This document shows, one piece after another, positions 5,745 to 9,568 of a stretch of DNA of 9,568 bases (positions are counted from its first letter, which is position 1; each line of letters opens with the position of its first letter). Location: assembly GCA_045133795.1 (NCBI GenBank), contig JBGUUT010000020.1, positions 1-9,568 on the forward strand, given 5' to 3'. This DNA is from RGIG8597 sp045133795 (GTDB lineage: Bacteria > Spirochaetota > GWE2-31-10). The notes under the pieces are model-generated. The model searched no databases and was not told where the DNA came from. It worked only from the letters and a program-made list of their open reading frames with translations. Made by a program: the position numbers and the translations under genes.

Positions 5745-8700
5745 TTACGCTGCCTTATCCTCATAAAGATATGTATTCAGTTCTTTAATGATTGCCCCTA
5801 AATTATTATTAAAAATCTTATTTACTTTGTTAAACCCACCTTGTATTTTCCACGCTTGGTATTCATCAAAAGTCTGTTCGTTAAGGACGGATTCATTGAT
5901 TAAGTATTTCTCGATTCTATCAATCCATTTCTTTTCACCGGCAGTAAAATCATGAGCTTTATTTAATTTTTTAATTGCGTTGTGAATTCTGTCTTCGTGA
6001 GAAATCAACGGCGAACCTATTGCATAGCAACGTATAAGACCGATTATATCTGCCACACATTCTTCTTTAGTAACAGCCTTAGTTGCCGTATTCAATTGTA
6101 ATTCGTTGAACCCGTTCATATCAAGTGTTCTACGTAAACTTTTCAAATCATTCAATGTTAAATCTTTCGGATGGGTACAAATAGTCTCAATCGCTGCAAT
6201 TTTATTTCTATTTTCTTGTAAATACTTAGAAAAGCTTTCCAGATAATCTTCCGGTTTTTGATTTTTTTCATAACTGCGTGACACTTCACATACTTTATCT
6301 TCTTTATTACTTATTAAAATGTATTTACCATCGCCTTTTCTCTCTTCCGGCATTTTAAAAACATCAAATGCTTCCTTATTTCTCAATAGAAAATTCTTAC
6401 ATTCCGTTGCCGATGTTTTAGCTTTATTTCTTACCTCTTCAACAAAATCTTTTATGGAATTGTACCCGACAGTTTCAGCAAAATATTTTTGTTTAATATC
6501 ATTTAACCGTATTTTGCTACGATTGAGTTTTGCCGTTATTTGCTCATTAATAAATTGTATATGTTCTTCATCACTGACTTTTTCATATCCTGCAAATAAT
6601 TCATCAAATGTAACTTTAGGATTTGCCACAACCGGTTTCATAGAAGAAAGTTTATTTAAATGACTGTACAAATCTACAGCGTCAAAAATATCAAAATGAG
6701 TTTTACCTATTTTAGGACATAAACGAGTACCACGTCCTATCATTTGCTCATAAAGTATTCTGGATTTTATACGTCGCATAAATACGATTTTTGTAATCTC
6801 CGGAACATCTACTCCGGTAGACAACAAATCTACAGTAACAACTATTGTCGGATAATGTTCATTTTTAAATCGTTTAATGGCCTGTTGTACACGAGTTTTA
6901 TCACCGATAGAACAAGTAATTTTTTCTATTGCCTTTTCCGGAACTTCTTGCTTTTCATAGATTACTTTTAATTGCTTTACTATTTCATCAGCATGAAGGT
7001 CATTTACCGCAAAGATTATAGTTTTTTCATCACCTTCCGGATCGATATATTCTGCAAGTTTATCCAGTACTGCTTTATTAAAGGACGGAATCAGAATATT
7101 TTTATTAAATTCTTCTATTTCAAAATCTACTTCATCATCCAATTCTTCCGGATTCAGTAACTCTTTTGTAACCGGATTGTATCGAGCTAGTTTATCGCCT
7201 TTATCATGGTGAAGTTTGCTCTGATTTAATTCTGTTTTAATAATATGAGGAACATCATAATCTACAAGATATCCGTCAATTACAGCTTCTCGATATGAAT
7301 AAGTATACACTGCATGACCGAAAATCTGCGTTGTGTGCAATGCCGGAGTAGCTGTCAATCCGATTCTTACTGCATCAAAATATTCGATTACCTTTTTATA
7401 TTTACTAATAAAATCGTTTTGGTCTCTGAATAAAAGTTCTGCTTCACTTAAATCTCGATCCAGCGTATAACCGCGATGTGCTTCATCGATAATAATACAG
7501 TCAAAATCTCCGGATGACGGAATTCTATCTTTTTCCTCGCTCATTATTCTGGCAATCATTCCCTGAACTGTCGCAACTTGAATTCTCGTTTCCGTTGCCA
7601 ATTCTATATCATCAAGCGTATTGATATTATAAATCTTGTTAAGCGGCTGTAAGTCTTCCAGTTTAACATCTTTAAAAACGTCTTGAGCTTGTTCACCGAG
7701 AGCTGTTCGGTCTACAAGAAAAAGAATCCTTCTGAAACGATTTGTTTTTAAAAAACGATACACCATTCCCAAAATCGTTCTGGTTTTTCCTGTTCCCGTA
7801 GCCATTGCAAGAAGGATTCTTTTTTGACCATTGATTACGGCATTTTCTACAGCTTCGACAGCCGCAAGCTGATAATGTCTAAAATTTAATCCGTCCGGGT
7901 CTCGTAAAAAGTCATAAGGTAAATCGGCGAGTTTCCGGTCTGCTTCATCAATATCTTGTTTAAACTTTGCTAATAATTCTTCCGGACTGTACCAGCCTTG
8001 TAAGGCTTGAGGAATATTCGAATCTTTTCGTAAATCCTGAAACCAAATACCTGATTCCGTTTCGATTTGTTTTATGTACGGACGTCCGTTTGTAGCAAAA
8101 ACAAACGGTACCTTGTAATCCCCCCATTTACCCATGCAATATTTTTCGTCTTCTTCCTTTATATTGCTTGCGTAGTCGTGGCATTGATTATCAATAATTG
8201 CATAAACACTTTTTTCATAAGCCTTTGCTTCGATAATACCGATTAATTTTTCATCAACAAACAAAGCATAGTCTGCACGGTTATCTTTTGCCCTGTCAGA
8301 ATTTACCGGCCATTCGGCTATTGCGATTTTCTTTCCTTTTTGAGGACGCGTCCCTTTTGAATAACGAAGATTTTTTGTATCGACTTCCCAACCTACACGA
8401 CGAAGCTGTTCATCAATAAGTTTTCTTGTTTCATCTTCCGTCAATTTCGTTCCGGCTATAGCTTCTGCAGATGCTTTTTGACGTTCTTGCTTTGTTAAAC
8501 TTGATTGAGGCGTTACAACTTGAAGTTTTTCTCGTTCCTCTATCAAGCGTTTGATTTCGGCATTCATTCTTTCTATTTCTGCATTTTTTTCTGCTATTTC
8601 ATCTTCTTTGGTTGCAAGTTGAACAGCTTGCTCTTCTATTACTCTTTCTTGATTTTGAACAAGAATTGTATAGTCAGGTTTGTATTGCGGTTTTTCAGGC

Positions 8701-9101
8701 GGAACAAATTTTAATCCCTTAAAATTACCGTCACCGTAAGTTTTCATAAACCAACAAGCAACATGATATGTAAAACCTAATACTGATAACGCATCCTGTG
8801 CATTGGCTATATTTTCATGAGCAGAATCATTTCTTTTTTTTCTGATTTGATTTATCCATTGATTTACATCATAAGGAAGTAAACCGTAGTCTTTCAATAG
8901 TTTTGTACGAGAATAATGAGTATTATCAAACGGTTCTTGAAGCTTTTCATATCTGAGAATCTCACGAACCATCAACTCAATAAATAAACCGGACTTAGTT
9001 TTACTGGATGCGGGATCTGTATAAGCATAGTTTTCTGCAAACTCCATTATTTTGGCAAAATCCGGCCAATATTTTTGCAAAAAAGAAAAGTTTGAACTCA
9101 T
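5745..9101 (-). CDS. hsdR: Type I restriction enzyme subunit HsdR (EcoEI-like)
   Basis: This 1118-residue motor and nuclease subunit uses ATP to translocate DNA and cuts it away from the target. Domains in order: an N-terminal DUF4145-like helical domain (about 30-125, with IRKKRNDSAHENI), a coiled coil (about 150-195), then the HSDR_N PD-(D/E)xK nuclease with D277, E291-A-K293 and the QxxxY motif Q306-Y310. The SF2 helicase follows: Walker A MATGTGKT (433-440), IIIDEAHRGY (536-545), GLTATPA (581-587), motif V TVDLLSTGVDVPEI (756-769) and motif VI QMIGRGTRL (786-794). An EcoEI_R_C-like C-terminal region ends the protein. All catalytic residues are present and the length is normal. ATG 9101 has AGGAG nine bases upstream. 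It is the first gene of the visible series. Function requires HsdM and HsdS; HsdS is encoded downstream, HsdM is not in the window. Confidence 0.97.
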   Translation of the reverse strand: MSSNFSFLQKYWPDFAKIMEFAENYAYTDPASSKTKSGLFIELMVREILRYEKLQEPFDNTHYSRTKLLKDYGLLPYDVNQWINQIRKKRNDSAHENIANAQDALSVLGFTYHVACWFMKTYGDGNFKGLKFVPPEKPQYKPDYTILVQNQERVIEEQAVQLATKEDEIAEKNAEIERMNAEIKRLIEEREKLQVVTPQSSLTKQERQKASAEAIAGTKLTEDETRKLIDEQLRRVGWEVDTKNLRYSKGTRPQKGKKIAIAEWPVNSDRAKDNRADYALFVDEKLIGIIEAKAYEKSVYAIIDNQCHDYASNIKEEDEKYCMGKWGDYKVPFVFATNGRPYIKQIETESGIWFQDLRKDSNIPQALQGWYSPEELLAKFKQDIDEADRKLADLPYDFLRDPDGLNFRHYQLAAVEAVENAVINGQKRILLAMATGTGKTRTILGMVYRFLKTNRFRRILFLVDRTALGEQAQDVFKDVKLEDLQPLNKIYNINTLDDIELATETRIQVATVQGMIARIMSEEKDRIPSSGDFDCIIIDEAHRGYTLDRDLSEAELLFRDQNDFISKYKKVIEYFDAVRIGLTATPALHTTQIFGHAVYTYSYREAVIDGYLVDYDVPHIIKTELNQSKLHHDKGDKLARYNPVTKELLNPEELDDEVDFEIEEFNKNILIPSFNKAVLDKLAEYIDPEGDEKTIIFAVNDLHADEIVKQLKVIYEKQEVPEKAIEKITCSIGDKTRVQQAIKRFKNEHYPTIVVTVDLLSTGVDVPEITKIVFMRRIKSRILYEQMIGRGTRLCPKIGKTHFDIFDAVDLYSHLNKLSSMKPVVANPKVTFDELFAGYEKVSDEEHIQFINEQITAKLNRSKIRLNDIKQKYFAETVGYNSIKDFVEEVRNKAKTSATECKNFLLRNKEAFDVFKMPEERKGDGKYILISNKEDKVCEVSRSYEKNQKPEDYLESFSKYLQENRNKIAAIETICTHPKDLTLNDLKSLRRTLDMNGFNELQLNTATKAVTKEECVADIIGLIRCYAIGSPLISHEDRIHNAIKKLNKAHDFTAGEKKWIDRIEKYLINESVLNEQTFDEYQAWKIQGGFNKVNKIFNNNLGAIIKELNTYLYEDKAA

Positions 9102-9142
9102 AGTCTTATTCTCCTAACTTCCGATAAAAGGCACTATGAGAA

Positions 9143-9170
9143 GTTATACCACAAATAATTTTTTTATGAA
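9143..9170 (-). promoter_or_regulatory. hsdR: Possible hsdR promoter
   Basis: On the minus strand TATAAC (9148-9143), preceded by TGTGG, forms a good -10 box. TTCATA (9170-9165) is a 4-of-6 -35 box at a 16-bp spacing. The leader of about 35 bases would end with AGGAG before ATG 9101. The spacing and -35 are weak, so this is tentative. Confidence 0.45.
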
Positions 9171-9226
9171 ATGAATCTATGGTTCTTAAAAAAATCAAGC
9201 AATAAACTTTGGTTTAAAATTTCATT

Positions 9227-9474
9227 CGCCGTGTAAACCGGCGTTGGGGCTAAAGCTTTGTTTAAAGCTTTTCAAACCTTTTTAGGTTTAGGAACATTTT
9301 GCAGGCAAAGCCTGCATTTAAAATTCGTTTTGGGTTCAAAACTTTATAAACCTTTGCAGGTTTGGGGCTTTATTTGCAAGCAAAGCTTGCACAAAGCGTT
9401 TTTGTTGTTCTGGGAACAACGGATTTTTAAGGGGAATTTTTCTTTATTTGCGATAAAAAGAAAAGTTCCCCTTA
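9227..9474. repeat. Array of about nine small hairpins upstream of hsdR
   Basis: This 248-base stretch has no credible gene but is packed with inverted repeats: CGCCG/CGGCG (9227-9243), AAAGCTTT twice (9252-9259, 9264-9271), AAACCT-TTTT-AGGTTT (9274-9289), GCAGGC-AAA-GCCTGC (9301-9315), GTTTTG-GGTT-CAAAAC (9327-9342), AAACCT-TTGC-AGGTTT (9348-9363), GCAAGC-AAA-GCTTGC (9376-9390), GTTGTTC-TGG-GAACAAC (9404-9420), and a longer imperfect hairpin with arms AAGGGGAA/TTCCCCTT (9429-9473). The last could act as a bidirectional terminator for the gene upstream of the window. Open frames across it on both strands are by-products of the hairpins. Between this array and ATG 9101 I see only the possible hsdR promoter. 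Confidence 0.85.
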
Positions 9475-9503
9475 TACCCCTAAAAGAAAAGAACGCTTCT
9501 AAG

Positions 9504-9568
9504 ATGAGTTTGCAACGCAAACGAATGAAGTATTTCTGCAAGAAATACCAAGCGTAAGCCTAACGGTA
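9504..9568 (-). repeat. Modular hairpin element, copy 4 (partial, right edge)
   Basis: It starts GATGAGTTTGCAACGCAAAC, as in copies 1-3, with hairpin GTTTGC-AAC-GCAAAC at 9508-9522. The next hairpin position holds GTATTTCT-GCA-AGAAATAC (9530-9548) where copies 2 and 3 have ATGTTTTC-GCAA-GAAAACAT; the flanks (CGAATGAA before, CAAG after) are conserved. Then GCGTAAGCC and ACGGT parallel the GTATAAGCC and ACCGT of the other copies. By analogy a minus-strand stop codon should lie shortly beyond the right edge. Confidence 0.75.

Noticed and set aside
9258..9557. 99-codon plus-strand frame and its minus-strand counterpart
   Set aside because: Both are made of hairpin repeats, with no convincing ribosome binding site or recognisable domain.
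9558..9564. Integron attC core GCCTAAC, considered because Treponema denticola is reported to carry a chromosomal integron and elements follow genes in one orientation
   Set aside because: Only copy 4 has this heptamer. Copies 1-3 lack a paired RYYYAAC/GTTRRRY arrangement, and the structure is many small hairpins rather than one long imperfect one.

Overview
The window looks like a host-defence island from a low-GC bacterium, most likely a spirochaete of the genus Treponema. That guess rests on the AT-rich base composition and on modular intergenic repeats whose translated frame (for example SMFTKVNIPFVCVANSP in the copy at 1983-2077) I recall from spurious Treponema hypothetical proteins. 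No rRNA, tRNA or taxonomic marker gene is present, so this is an inference.

All six convincing protein genes lie on the minus strand and are transcribed from right to left. In that order they are hsdR (9101-5745; type I restriction translocase/nuclease), an Abi_2/AbiD-F-like HEPN gene (5401-4712), a YhcG/DUF1016 PDDEXK-nuclease gene (4441-3407), hsdS (3389-2079; type I specificity subunit with two target-recognition domains), an AAA15/RloA-like ATPase (1862-681), and a small unrecognised protein (700-215) that overlaps the ATPase 3' end. The methyltransferase gene hsdM, needed for a working type I system, is not in the window. The ATPase and small gene form a tight two-gene unit. It has its own sigma70-type promoter with the -35 box embedded in a 45-bp near-perfect palindrome (1892-1936), which looks like an operator. 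This pair is the best candidate here for an undescribed defence module.

The non-coding DNA is unusual. Related modular elements made of several tiny perfect hairpins sit directly after the stop codons of hsdR, the Abi gene and hsdS, always in the same orientation to transcription. A fourth copy runs off the right edge. Whole hairpin modules are gained or lost between copies, and stem sequences change while pairing is kept. A different array of about nine hairpins fills 9227-9474. A 26-bp word is found both after the last gene and at the yhcG/hsdS junction, where it supplies the stop codon of one gene and the ribosome binding site of the next. The left edge carries seven perfectly phased 23-bp tandem repeats.

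If expressed, the island would layer restriction (HsdR/HsdS plus an HsdM encoded elsewhere), an RM-associated PDDEXK nuclease, an Abi-type HEPN effector and an ATPase-effector pair. Functions are assigned from sequence motifs read by eye. No database search was possible.
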